From Rugalucina vietnamica (lineage: Eukaryota > Mollusca > Bivalvia > Lucinida > Lucinidae): a stretch of 64,000 bases of DNA. This document shows, piece by piece, positions 10,850 through 22,329 of this stretch. Position numbers and translations under genes: made by a program. The DNA is taken from assembly GCA_964017185.1 (NCBI GenBank), contig OZ024879.1, positions 42,477,883 to 42,541,882 of the forward strand. The letters are read 5' to 3'. Numbering within the stretch: position 1 is the first letter of the stretch; every line of letters begins with the position of its first letter. The notes below the pieces were generated by a model. It was not told where the DNA came from and did not search any database. It was given only the letters and a program-made list of their open reading frames with translations.

Positions 10850-13800
10850 GTCATGTATTTTTGCCTAAGCTGCTCATTCAGTTGGGAAGTCAGTTCTTCT
10901 TTTTTGCTAAGTTGTTTCATTTGTTTTGTATCTAATTTTCCTGGTATTTATGATACGTATGTCGAGACTGTCTACACAGAGTGAGCATCTCTTTTGTTAA
11001 TGGAAGTTCATGAAGTTCAAGGCCTCTACTTATAACACCATGATAAATTCTTCTGTGAGCAACAAATGCCTCTTCATTTATATTGTCATTTTCTATGTCT
11101 TTGTTCACTGAAACTCCCCTCTCAATGTCTGCTTGGACATGTGAAATCACAAGTACACATGTACCATCCTAAACGCAGTCAACAGATTTTTATATTCTTC
11201 TCCAGTCCGTAGTTTGAAGAAGCAATTGTCGACAGGCTGACCTTAGCTTTTCTTTAGCTTCCTTTAACAAACTTTCATTCTGCTGTTTGCTACAGTCACA
11301 TTGTTCTGGTGATAACCTTTTGCACTGCAATAACTCCATTAATATTTTATTTTTCAAATCTATGCAGAGCTCTTTTTGGATCTTCAGACACGAATCTTGG
11401 GTCAAAGGGTGTTAGGTATCCCACAATTGGATATTTTAGAGGACATCTCTCCAACATTTTCGCACTCAATGACTTTAGGAATGATTGACATTCAGTCTGA
11501 ATGTCTAGCATCTGCAATGGACATTTTTGCTTTTATCAAGCTTATCAGTGATTGCTCTAACAGCAAATCCCACATCAATTTGTTTTGTTCAGCTAAGTTC
11601 TCGTTGTTGTTCAGGTCAATACTGGCTTACTTCTCAGTTGTTGTGGCATCTCTACCACTGACTTCCTAACAAATTCTTCAAACTGCTTTCAAGAATATTG
11701 TATAAGTCCTCTGCCATGAATGATATCATGGGACTCTCTGACTGGATTTCTTTAGGAAGGGGTTAAACAGTTGTGCCTGTGTTATGAAGAACTGTATATT
11801 GGCTGTAGTCAGGCGGTCTTGAATGACTTTCTGTAGAGTTACAAACTCTGTAGTATTTGGTGTGTTACGTTATGGACCTTCTCCAATTTTCCTCACAAAC
11901 GTTCAACTGCTGGCCAAATCTTAATGACTCTCTCTGCTGGTAGCACATCTTCTAGCCATATTGTGGAACAAAATCTCAGTGGCAGTACTTCAGTGCCGGA
12001 TACAGGGTATGGAAACTCAAAACCATCTTAAGCTTATTATCAACTTACGAACAACTTAAGCATATCTTAGGGATTTTGATGGATAACTGAAAAGGACCTT
12101 AGGTTACGGTGACAACTTAACATCATCGTAACTTTACGGTCAACTCAAGTCCACCTACGCGTCGTCTTATCTCACGAAGTGGCACCTTTCATTTCAAAAA
12201 GTTGCGACAGCTTAGAGTAACTGGAGTAGCAAGGGCGTAAATTTTAAGGTGGTCGTCTTAAGACGATCATAAGCATATTACCGTAAGAAGGGGATTTACT
12301 ATGCCTTTGAGTTAATAACCCCAGATTTATAATTCTCAACCCTTGCAGGGGCATCTTTGAGAAAACCATGTAGATGTTTCATATCTAGAGTCCATCCTGT
12401 TGATTGTGTCTTTTTCTTAAATGCTCAATGAACGATGTGTATGCTACAGCTGCCAACAATTAGTATATCAGGTAGGTCAGGGTGAGAGTCCTTCCTGAAG
12501 GTCCGTCCATCGAAATCTGTATCATATTTGATGGATCAGCTAAAACAGCACTTTAAAACTTTTCCAGCAAACCATTTGAATGGTATGTCATCGAACTGTT
12601 GAATAGTGGTACTCTGAAACAACTCACCGCTTATCATAATCCTAATCGCCGCGACGCGAGAAAACCGGTCTTCGGGATTTCCGACCAGGTCCGACACAAA
12701 CCGGGCTGTACAGTCTCAGAAGCAGGCTAGATACTTGAAATTTTGGCTATGAGTAGAAGAGGAATTGTACTATCCGAGTAGCGAAAACAAAGGCGCTGAT
12801 CAGCTTCGCAGTTACTGCGAAGCTGATCTGCGCCTTTGTTTTCGCATAGGCAAAAATCCGGTTTTCTCACGATGCGGCTCCTATCGTAACTTTACGGTCA
12901 ACCCAAGTCCACCTTAGCGTCGTCTTGTCTCACGAAGTGGCATCTTTCATTTCATAAACTCGCGCCAGCTTAGAGTAACTGGAGAGCGAGGGCGTAAATT
13001 TTAAGCTGGACGATCATAAGTATGTCGTAAGAAGGGGATTTACCATGCATTTGAATTACCAACCCCAGATTTAAAATTCTCAACCCTTGCAAGGGCATTT
13101 TTAAGACGATCATAAGTATGTCATAAGAAGGGGATTTACCATGCATTTGAATTACTTACCCCAGATTTATTGGATAAAATACAGAGAATAACTTCCAACA
13201 TGGATTTACTGTTTACTTACACAACGTTTCAGCCTCATGGCCTTTTTCAAGTGTAATGAAAACAAATTAACAGGAAATGACGTCAACGTCGCATGACGTC
13301 AATGACGACGACGTCAAGTAAAAACACATCAGTTGGCGTACAAAAATCAAAATATTACCCCATATTACCCCAGATTTATAATTCTCAACCCTTGCAGGGG
13401 TAGGTGTTTCAATAAAGTATGTAGATTCCATCATATTGATTGTACCCCTTTCTTAAATGGTCAGTGAACGATGTGTAGGCTACAGCTACCAACATTTAGT
13501 ATATCAGCTAAGTCAGGGTCTTTCTAGGCTTCACTAGCTGGTCTAAAAATTCCAATTAGTGGAAGGGCCGTCCATCTGTATCAATCAATATTTGATGGAT
13601 CAGCTAGAAACAGCACTTAAAAAAACTTTTCCAACAGTTCATTTGAGCGGTATATCCCAGAACTGTTGAATAGTAGTACTCTGAAACAAGTTACCTTATC
13701 ATAATCCCGAAACCTAAAGAGCAAGTGCATTTGTTCCTGTTAAATGATACTGAATAAATACAATTCTTGTTGCTAATGATATTCACAACTTTCTGATGGA

Positions 13801-13900
13801 AATATAGAGCTAGTACACATTGTCTGAAGTAGTTGCATTTAGTTCTTCCACGTGCATAATTATTTGCAATTTGTGAATCAGGGAACATCCTTTGTTAGTT
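10850..13900 (-). pseudogene. Decayed transposase-like gene, internally duplicated
   Basis: Read on the minus strand with many stops and shifts, this stretch still shows fragments in a sensible order: VGSCSIHIVH (near 12.45 kb), FLKDAPARVENY, RFCSTIWLEDVLPAERVIKI (near 11.95 kb), a SFMAEDLYNILE-like piece, then AKMLERCPLKYPIVGYLTPF and DPRFVSEDP (near 11.45 kb). From memory these match a large invertebrate/fish family of hAT-like RNase-H-fold transposase relatives. No database check was possible. The 12.12-12.65 kb part is repeated at 12.88-13.69 kb. An M1 copy and a CTTTTTCAAGTG-type retroelement fragment (13170-13330) are inserted. Confidence 0.5.
12649..12880. repeat. M1 MITE copy 3, ACGCGAGAAAACCGG subfamily
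   Basis: Its TIR is CGACGCGAGAAAACCGGTCT rather than the common form. The hairpin loop is CAGTTACTG instead of CGGTTACCG. It lies between the two duplicated blocks of the decayed transposase-like gene. Confidence 0.8.
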
Positions 13901-14008
13901 CTTCTGATTTTCCCTCATTCAAATCAATATTCCCTGACATTTCTCTGACCTGGAAAAATCTTTTTCCATTTTTTCAGATTTTTTTCCTGACCGTGGCAAT
14001 CCTGGTAC

Positions 14009-14218
14009 TGACTGACCATCTGTTTACTGGCTAACCGCTTTGGTCTGAGCCTGCCCAGGAAAGGTGGTTTCAAGTCAGGCCATCCATACACATACCGGCC
14101 TGTACAGTCACAGAAGCAGACTAGAAGCTTGAGAATTGGAGTGAAGCGACAACAAAGGCGCTGGTCTGCGCCTTTGTTTTCGCACATGCAGATTGTTGGT
14201 TCTCACATGCGGCGGCTT
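14009..14218. repeat. M4 fragment joined to M1 copy 4
   Basis: M4 blocks (CTGACCATCTGTTTACTGG, CCTGCCCAGGAAAGG) run directly into the CCGGCCTGTACAGTCACAG interior of M1, which ends GCGGCGGCTT at 14218. Confidence 0.65.
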
Positions 14219-14821
14219 AATATAGTGATACAATTTTCTTTTCATTGTAGCGAAACTCGCGAATATCATAGTTTGTGTTTCTTGTAGATGTATATGGCGT
14301 GTTAAATGTGTATGCTGCCAACACACAAGCCCTCACGAAGGCTCAGGAAAACATTAGCATGACTTAAAAAAAGACAAACAATTATTAACGTTATTTCTTA
14401 TTTAATTGATGATTTACGTCCCCGTCAAAAGATATGTTCATGTCACGTAGTTGCTTCCATTTTATGGGACTTCTACCCAATATAATGATGTCATAACACT
14501 TAAAATGTGCTGGACAATATAACCACCCAAGTAAAAACTAAAATGCTTTTCTTTGTTGATGGTTTGACTTGAACCAGGCACAAGCACCCCATATATCTCT
14601 CTGGACTCCAAGGGGCAGGTGACAGTATACCAATCTGACAACCCTTATGACTTAAAAAGAGACCGGAAATAAGTGACATTCGCTGCAACTTGTAACATTC
14701 ACTTCAAATCTGCGAGAATTAGGCAGCTTGCTTTCTCTGTGTGTGTTATACAGGTTTTGTCCGTAATTCAGTCTGAAGGCGACTAGGGCCTCCTTAGGGC
14801 CTAACACATTAGGCACAGCAT

Positions 14822-14911
14822 ATCATCTGAAATACTGGAAAAGCCCGGGATCGGACCCACTACCCCTGGTTTACAAAGAAAGTGGCGTAACCACTACACC
14901 ACGGATACCTT
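14822..14911 (-). repeat. tRNA-derived SINE head
   Basis: On the minus strand the A box GTGGTGTAGTGGTTACGCC and B box GGGTCCGATCCCGGG are correctly spaced. There is no intact cloverleaf with a clear anticodon arm, so a SINE promoter fits better than a functional tRNA. Confidence 0.6.
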
Positions 14912-15430
14912 TGAAAAGCTTCCCGTCCGATCTGACTGCTGATTATCAATATGAAGTAGGTACCATTTTAACAAACATTAACATAAAATGAAGAAGTTTC
15001 ATTCAAACCAGATTTATTGTCACCATGTAATGGGTGTCAGTTGCAACCTATTTTGTGACACCGCATTGGTGTGTTAGTTTTGAAACTGGCCTGCACAGTT
15101 AAACGTTTGAATACAATTTTAATGAGACAGTGTCATTTAAGATTTTACAATAAATCATATCCTAGGCCTTCAAATATTCGGATAACTCTCATTTTGAACT
15201 GACAAAATTACTGATGTTGTTGTTGTTTTCAAAACTTTCGAATATTTTACATTTTGTTTGTTTCTTCTAAATTACAGTATTTTCTACGAGTTGCTCCATT
15301 CAATCCAGCGGTAGGCTGTGATTATAACAATACATAACAAGCATCAGGATAATGCAACTAAACTATCCAATACTATGATGCCTACTTTACATGTACTTGT
15401 GAACATTTGTTATTTTTCTTTTCTTTTTTA
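14912..15430. other. Intergenic, no gene seen
   Basis: The DNA is AT-rich, with no supported exon or recognised repeat beyond low-complexity T runs. Confidence 0.4.
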
Positions 15431-15431
15431 T

Positions 15432-16163
15432 TCAGTTGCTATATCCGCCGTCGGCAGCCAAAACTGCCCCGGTGATTATACTCGCTTGATCACTGAGCAA
15501 GAAGATAGTCGGATGAACAATCTCATCTATTTCTGTCAACCTTCTTAAAGGAATCATGGGTGACAACTGCCTTCTGATTTCTTCAATGTCGCCATATTGG
15601 CGTAACAGTGGCGTAATGACTACGCCCGCACTTATGGCGTTAACGCGAATATTGTGCGGCCCTAACTCCGCCGCCATGGATCGTGTAAGCATGTTAACCG
15701 CAGCTTTCGACGCACTGTAGACAGAAAAACCAACCACAGTCCTCCTTGTGAGACAAGTAGTAATGTTAACAATGCTTCCACCTTGTTTTCGCTCCACCAT
15801 GCCCTTGGCAACAACCTGTGAAATGTTGTAAACTGCCTTGAAATTGATATCAAAATGATTGTCTAATTCTCGATTCGTTACATCCTAAAATGAGCCTGCA
15901 TTACCGATTGCAGCATTATTTACCAACATATCTATGGGTCCTATACTCGCCACAATATCCCTTGTTTTGTCCCAATCCGCTATGTCAACATTATCGACCT
16001 CTATATCACTACACTCCTTCTTCAGATTGTCCAAATCCGACTGTGTCCTGCTGATTGCGTGAACCCTAGCGCCCAACTCTGCCAGTTTAAGAGCTATTCC
16101 TCTTCCTATTCCTTTGCCTGAACCGGTCACAAGAGCTCGTTTGAGATGGAATACACTAGACAT
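15432..16163 (-). pseudogene. Short-chain dehydrogenase/reductase (DCXR/carbonyl reductase-like), intronless, one nonsense codon
   Basis: The frame runs 244 codons from ATG at 16163, the usual DCXR-like length. The cofactor motif TGSGKGIG, the NNAAIG motif and the catalytic YSASK are present. The position normally holding catalytic Ser, 13 residues before the Tyr, reads Thr. The frame is broken only by one TAG at 15885-15887, where the second copy has TTG (Leu). Family members reduce sugars or carbonyls with NADPH. The lack of introns suggests a retrocopy or an intronless gene. It faces a decayed second copy. A recent null allele or a sequencing error cannot be excluded. Confidence 0.8.
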
Positions 16164-16630
16164 ATTCGATTATAACAAAACTGTTAAAATTGTGCAATGT
16201 TGCAAAATGAATATCATGGGTGTATTTTTAAGCCTTGAAAAAGTTAACTGACACATAAGTATAGCAAATTGGCGTAATGGTGGTGTGTATAACTCGATAA
16301 AGTAGTTCACAAAAAACTGGAATTGGTTATAAGAATAAAGTCTGATGTATCATAGATAGTAAGAGCGTTGTTGTTTTGAAACATTGTGTTTTTTAACAGT
16401 ATTGTTAATTGGGAAAATGTCTTAGTTGGGACCTGGGGGTGACGGTTTTCTTGTGACGATACTCAGACACATTTCGATCGAGTTTCAGCACAATCAAATT
16501 TTGAAACCAAGTCCATCAATGCGTTAAAGTGAGCTTAAGTATGGCGATGAACTTTATACCATTATATACGAGTATGTGTACGGAAGAATGTACTAGTATT
16601 TTGCACAATTGCACTATTTTAACAATATCT

Positions 16631-17255
16631 AGTGTATCCCATCCCAAAAGGGCTCTAGTAAAGGATTCAGGAAAGGTATAGGAAGGGAACTTTTAAATTA
16701 GCGGAGTTTGGCGCTAGGGTTTACGCAATCAGCAGGACAAGTCAGTTTTGGATAATCTAAGGAAAGAGTGTAGTAATATAGAGGTCCATAATGTTGACAT
16801 AGCGGACTGGGACAAAACAGGGGACGATGTGGCGAGTATAGGTCCCATAGATATGTTGGTAAATAATGCTGCAATCGGCAATGCATGTTCATTTTTGGAT
16901 GTGATTAAACAAGAATTGGACAATCATTTCGACATCAATATCAAGGCAGTTTACAATGGCATGGTGGCGCGAAATAAAGGTGGTAGTATTGTCAATATTA
17001 TGAGTTATGCCATAAACAGGACTGTGCTTGATTTTGCTGTTTAAAGTGTGACAAAAGCTGCTTACACGATCCATGGCGGCGGACTTAGGACCGCACAATA
17101 TTCTTGCCAATAGCATTCATGCGGGCGTAGTCAAAACGAGGCGTAGTCATTACGACAATGTTACTCCAATATGGATCAGAATTCGCCTACTCAGTGATCA
17201 AGCTATCATAATCAACGGAGCAATTCTGGCTGCCGATGGCGGACTTAGCAATTGA
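16631..17255 (+). pseudogene. Second, decayed short-chain dehydrogenase copy
   Basis: It aligns along most of the first copy but on the opposite strand. It starts near AAAGGGCTCTAGTAA (already with a stop), lacks part of the cofactor loop and has a stop where the catalytic Tyr region begins. Readable pieces are ECSNIEVHNVDIADWDKTG, MLVNNAAIG, GGSIVNIMSYA and AILAADGGLSN. The two copies are head to head, about 470 bp apart. Confidence 0.8.
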
Positions 17256-17316
17256 ATGTAATGAAACATACAGTTTAAAGTAATATGTATAGGCACTATC
17301 ACTGCGAATGTTATAT

Positions 17317-17391
17317 GAGTCGCCGCATGGGAAATCTATCAATTTGCATAGGCGAAAACAAAGACGCAGATCAACTTCGCGGTAACCGCAT
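17317..17391. repeat. M1 MITE copy 6, truncated
   Basis: The left TIR GAGTCGCCGCATGGGAAA and one hairpin arm end abruptly at GGTAACCGC. Confidence 0.65.
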
Positions 17392-17420
17392 TTTGTATAT
17401 AAAACATTCATTATATCAGT

Positions 17421-18240
17421 TCATTTGTCGATGGATGGTCTTCTTTGTGGGTTTAAATTCATCAGGAGAAACATAGCGATAAAATACTTTCTGAATGAGT
17501 CATTATTTATCATCTTTGATCTAACACTGTGCGGCACCCACTCTGCTCCCTGGACTTGTTGTTGGTATACAGCATCAGCGGAATCGCCTCTGAAGGGGAG
17601 CAGTCCACCGTTGAAGATTACATACATAACAACACCAACCGCCCATGCGTCAATGACCATCAGAACGTCGTTCTTTGTCTTGGAGGGGATCTCTGGGCAT
17701 ATGTATGGTATACTACTACGAATGCCTGTCACAATCTGACGTGGTCCATCTTCATCGCGGACCCGACTGGCTAACCCAAAGTTGGCAAGCTTAGGTATGC
17801 CGTCTGCTGTAAGAAGAATGTTCTCCAGCGTGATATTAAGATGAGCGGCGATGTTCTTAGCATGTAGATAGCTGACCGCTTTGAGGAATGCTGTTGTAAT
17901 AGGACCTCTTAGCTGTAGCTTCATCATAGTTGTGTCGAAATTTTCTTTGATGTGAGTCTCAAGATTTTCTGACATTTTCTCGATCAATCTGAGCTTTCGG
18001 CGATAAGATGTTGGAATGACGTAGAGATACGGTCAGTCCATATTCATGGATAAGAAACTTCATGTCAGCGGTGTTCTTGGCGACTTTGGCGATAAGTCTT
18101 GTTGATCCATTGTCATTCTAGATCACAGGCGTTGACGAGCCTTCGTTAAGGATGTCCAAGATGGTCATAGAGGCTGGATCTTCCTTAAAGACACATTTTG
18201 CATTGCATAACACCTTAATGACCTTCAGTAGACTACTGAT
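17421..18240 (-). pseudogene. Dead protein-kinase copy with both catalytic Asp changed
   Basis: The C-lobe is open over 188 codons (17421-17987): an LHAKNIAAHLNITLENILL loop, then LANFGLASRV, a CPEI activation-loop end and a WAVGVVMYVIF helix. The HRD-region Asp and the DFG Asp are both Asn, so it could not catalyse normally. The N-lobe (18005-18240, GSTRLIAKVAK, an alpha-C-like HEYGLTVSLRHSNIL) is in another frame and has a TAG near 18118. One frameshift plus one stop make it a pseudogene. The family is a Ser/Thr kinase. I cannot name the parent. Confidence 0.65.
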
Positions 18241-18407
18241 AAGAAGTCACAGGTAATGCAAGGGTGGCTTTACAGGTAGGGGCCATGAAAGGGAACCTAA
18301 AGTCAATACCTGTGAAATATCTATTGTATAACAGAGATTGTATTTTTATCTATAAAGTTAGATGATCTGTCCCTTTGGAACTACTTCAGAAGTAAAGAAT
18401 AGTGCAA

Positions 18408-18409
18408 AT

Positions 18410-18460
<51 letters not shown>

Positions 18461-18462
18461 TT
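18408..18462. repeat. (ATTT)n microsatellite
   Basis: About 13 uninterrupted tetranucleotide units are present. Confidence 0.95.
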
Positions 18463-19260
18463 CAACAAAGCATTTTCATTGAATAACTGGCAAACAGTTG
18501 AAAGTCTTGTGTCTAATAGCACTGTTCACAGTTTAGAAGGTTCCTTAATCCAGCTTGTAGTTTGCTTGTTACATGAAAGAATGTTGCATGAATATAAACT
18601 GAAAAGGAAACCTGTCATAAAACCAATTAACATTGGAACAAGGATTTTCGATTTTCACACGTTTTGACAGATACTAAACTAACACAGACTTAGTGGAAGA
18701 CAGTACATGAAATTATCATGAAAAACAGATGACCATTTCATCAATTTAATACACTTTATTTTTGATGACACTTCATTCATTGATGATGACCTGTCCCTCT
18801 GAGATTTATGACACAAATGTTTGGATATCATTCTAGTGTTACAAAAACGGAACCTATATGTGCAGTGTGACATGACACATTTATTTCTATTTGGATTATG
18901 GCTATTATTATAATATTTTTTTCCGAAACTTTTCTTCAGTTAAATCTTTTTTAGAAAGTATATCAGCATTCAATAGACTGAACATTGAGAAAATGATTAA
19001 TGGTCTAGGCCTGCTCTTTCTGACATAGAATTTAGGTTATGCTTCAGCATTGGCTCAATTCAAAAAATTAGATAATTTTAATTGAAAACTGAAAATCAGA
19101 ATAAAAACTGAAAGAAAATAAAAGAGGTTCTAAAATTTCATTTTAGACACTTCTCAATTATATTTAATGTTCCCTTCAAGTGGCCCCCTCAAGGCAGAGG
19201 TCAATGACCCCATAATCACTTAGATAAGATAAGCCTTTGATGTGCGCTATGCCTCCTGGA
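18463..19260. other. Intergenic AT-rich DNA
   Basis: No exon, RNA gene or recognised repeat was seen. Confidence 0.4.
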
Positions 19261-19277
19261 CTGTTTATTAGGGGTCA

Positions 19278-19650
19278 TTAGACCAGGCCACCCCAGGTAA
19301 AGAAGCAGCAAACTGTGTCTTTAACAACCCTGTGAGTGTGTTTCCTGGCGTCCGTATCAACGTCGTAGGTAGTTATGTTTGAGCTTTCTTCCAGGATTTC
19401 TAGTACCTTAAGATTAAACCTCCCAGTATGGACCGTCCTTCCTACAGAGTATGTCAGTTCATTGTCATCTTTGGCGTGAATCTTGGCCTGTGTCTCAGCC
19501 TGGCTATCACCGTTGTTTTTGATTGAGTAGATCGGAACCGCTTGGAGGTATGGTTCGTTGTTATACATCTCTATCAAGGGTGATGACAAGAATGTACGGC
19601 CTTTGGCGTAACTGGTCAGTAGAAAGGACGATGTGATCCTGTCATGGCTT
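19278..19650 (-). CDS. Unassigned coding segment, 3' piece
   Basis: This is an open frame of about 120 codons with normal-looking composition: YAKGRTFLSSPLIEMYNNEP, AVPIYSIKNNGDSQAE, GRTVHTGRFNLKVLEILEES. I do not recognise the family. It follows the 19680-19957 segment on the same strand but in a different frame. The two are either separate exons or parts of one decayed gene. Confidence 0.35.
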
Positions 19651-19679
19651 CTCAGATTTTAGAGATTTTGTTAGGTATC

Positions 19680-19957
19680 TTATTCACTCTTTTTGGTCTG
19701 TGTATTTGTCTGTCCTTCCTTTCTAGCCGCGTAATTCTTGTTTTTGTCTGTTGTTACATGGACATCGTCCAGGAAGGTGTTCGCCCCGGGGTCACCTCTG
19801 TCACGTACTTCATATTTCTGAGGGCTGTTGTTGTTGTTAGAACAACTCTTGGGGTGTGCGTTATCAGACCTAGTTGTGATGCGCTGGAAGAAGTCAGCAA
19901 CTCTCTGTTTTAGAGATCTGGACGCATTTCCACCGTTCCGGTTCACTTCATTCTGTA
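19680..19957 (-). CDS. Unassigned coding segment, 5' piece with acceptor
   Basis: A good acceptor (TTTTTCTCTTACAG, minus strand, ending at 19958) precedes a frame that starts NEVNRNGGNASRSLKQRVAD and ends KKSE. The peptide is polar, Asn/Lys-rich and without membrane segments, possibly a cytoplasmic tail. The function is unknown. Confidence 0.35.
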
Positions 19958-20224
19958 AGAGAAAAACGAACAAAGTTTAATTAAACCGATTATTTTGCAA
20001 AGGGCTCTAATTTTCGTTTGACATCTTTTAACAGCGATAGCATACAGGAGGTAAACCTAATAAACCGTGAAAAGGTTGTGTAAAAGTGTACACTATAATT
20101 AAGTGTAGATGTGCTGAAATTTATGTTTTTAAAAGAAAATAAAAAGATTTCTAAATTATCGCATTTTAGAGCATCATTGTAGCTAACAATCGAAAATGAT
20201 ATTCGAAATACGTGTTGATAGTGC

Positions 20225-20632
20225 TACTGTACGTAAAATAACATCCGAAACATGTTCGCCATTGTACGTATAATAACACTCTAAACATGCTCGCCACTGT
20301 ATGTATAATAACACACTAAACATGTTCGCCACTGTACGTATAATATCACCTTAAACATGTTCGCCACTGTACGTATAATAACACCCTAAATATGTTCGCC
20401 ACTGTACGTATAATAACACCCTAAACATATTCGCCACTGTACGTGTTATCACACCCTAAACATATCGCCAATGTACGTATAATACGTGTTGATAGTGCTA
20501 CTGTACGTAAAATAACATCCAAAACATGTTCGCCACTGTACGTATAATAACACACTAAACATGTTCGCCACTGTGCGTATAATGACACGCTCAAGATGTT
20601 TACCATCACCCTAAACATGTTCGCCGATTGCA
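20225..20632. repeat. 35-bp tandem array with a higher-order unit
   Basis: The unit is close to CATGTTCGCCACTGTACGTA plus TAATAACACCCTAAA, about eleven copies. A variant start (GATAGTGCTACTGTACGTAA) occurs at 20217 and 20490, giving a higher-order period near 273 bp. Confidence 0.85.
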
Positions 20633-20892
20633 AACGTTCATTTGCAGCTTAACCGGGATATGCGCATGCGCAAAGTCATGAGTGTTTACTCTGTCACGTG
20701 ACAGCTGACATGTTCTTGATCGACTTCATGGGAAAACTGCGCTCTGTATCTAAAATAGAAAAAACAGTATAAAACACCAAGATAAATTACACTGTAGTCT
20801 TAGAACGGTCAAAATCAATTGGTTTTACGGGGCCAGTATTTTAGCTTTAAATGATCCGTCGTTCCGGTCCGTCGTCCGTTTTCGACCAGAGT

Positions 20893-21059
20893 GTCATAGA
20901 AGCTGATCAGCGCCGTTGTTTTCGCTACACATATAATACCATTCCTCTACTTTCTAAATCCAAAATTTCCAGCCTATATCAATCTTCTGTGACTGAACAT
21001 TCCGGTTTGTGTCAGACCTGGTCGGAACCCAAATTGTTGGTTTTCTCACGCACAGGCTC
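20893..21059. repeat. M1 MITE copy 7, left-truncated
   Basis: It begins inside the hairpin (GAAGCTGATCAGCGCC) and ends at the CACGCACAGGCTC TIR. Confidence 0.75.
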
Positions 21060-21243
21060 ATATTTCATACTCATGGCTGGATATTATGTCGTGCTAGAAA
21101 GAATGCCTTACGTTTCAAATTATTTCTTCAAAAAATAACAAACACGTAGAAAAAATATAAACTTTAATAATAAAAGTGTAATGCACTTTTTTGTTGTTCT
21201 TTTCAATACAAAATAAAAGTCGTATAGACCTGACATCTTTTGT

Positions 21244-21324
21244 GGGACATAGACAAACGATATCGCCCCAGATGTGACGCCGCAAAATGCGGTGTCCCAT
21301 CTAATGCTATTCTGTTTGCTGAAG
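21244..21324. repeat. M3 hairpin element copy 2
   Basis: GCCCCAGATGTGACGCCGC faces GCGGTGTCCCATCT. Confidence 0.65.
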
Positions 21325-21413
21325 GGAATTTCATCAAGAAATAAAGTAAACATGATTGAAAGTTACATGTACTCCTAGTGACCCTTACAATGAAAGTGGG
21401 ACCATTCATATTT

Positions 21414-21653
21414 GAGCCGCCTCGTGGGAAAACCAACAATGTGTTTTCCAAACAGCTTACAGGTCTGACACAAATCAGGCTGCACAGTCACAGAAGCAGG
21501 CTAGAAGCTTGAAATTTTGGATTTAGAAAGTAGAGGAATTGTACTATCCGAGTAGCGAAAACAAAGGCGCTGATCAGCTTCGCGGTTACCGCGAAGCTGA
21601 TCTGCGTCTTTGTTTTCGCATATGCAGATTGTTGGTTTCTCATGAGACGGCTC
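21414..21653. repeat. M1 MITE copy 8, intact
   Basis: TIRs and hairpin are complete. ATTT flanks both sides (21410-21413, 21654-21657). It is absent from the duplicate at 25.4 kb. Confidence 0.9.
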
Positions 21654-21682
21654 ATTTGATAAGGATCGCAAGCAAATATCAA

Positions 21683-21943
21683 CATCAGGAAAACATATCC
21701 GAGCAACGAATACCCCCTTAAACACCACTTTTATACAGCTTAATAGTAAAACTGAGATATGCAGGGGTATACGTATTTTTCTTATTTTTGGTCCAAAACA
21801 TAGATTGTGGTGGCTCTAACGTTTACTCACGATCTATGTTTTGAACACAAATATCAAAAATATCATTTTTTTTTTCTGGTGAAATTTTCAATGTTCAGAG
21901 CAGAAAAAATCTCTGTATATTGCATGGGAACGTTTTCATAATG
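21683..21943 (+). repeat. M2 fold-back element copy c
   Basis: It runs from CATCAGGAAAACAT to TTTTCATAATG. The core hairpin is reduced to GGCTCTAACGTTTACTC. It is absent from the 25-kb duplicate. Confidence 0.8.
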
Positions 21944-22329
21944 ATGTCAAAAATAGGTTAACATGCTCTGGAATTTGTACACTGTTGTTGCCACCTAGTT
22001 ACTGAGAAATATCATACAGTCGACGGTTGCATATCGGTTTGTAGTTTCATCATTTGTCACTATTTGGTCAAGACAACATCTGACTATTACTCTTCAAGCG
22101 TTAGTTGAAATACCGTACTCGTTTTAAAATTTTCAAAGATGCCTCCAAAAAGTAAAATCATTTTTATTTTAATTAGCCCACAACATAACGGAAATAATAC
22201 TTAAACTGCTCATGAGAACATGTCTAAATTTTAAGACGTTATAGTTATTTAAGTATTCTAACCTTTACGTCATTTAAACCCTTAGTATAAATACACCTAC
22301 ACAGATATAATGGTAGCACAATGGTTTTA

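Larger units (their letters stand above)
21063..22150. repeat. Segmental duplicate of 25.15-25.65 kb, with M1 and M2 insertions
   Basis: It shares TACTCATGGCTGGATAT, CTTACGTTTCAAATTATTT, the M3 hairpin, AATGAAAGTGGG and CAGTCGACGGT with 25146-25650. Here the sequence is interrupted by M1 (21414-21653) and M2 (21683-21943), both missing from the other copy. Confidence 0.8.

Noticed and set aside
14822..14911. Possible functional tRNA gene (also 47283, 57785 and 59567)
   Set aside because: A and B boxes are present, but acceptor stems and anticodon arms do not pair well and the segments are embedded in longer repeats, so SINE heads fit better.
20225..20632. CRISPR-like array
   Set aside because: Units are contiguous, with no unique spacers, and the DNA is eukaryotic. 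It is a simple tandem repeat.
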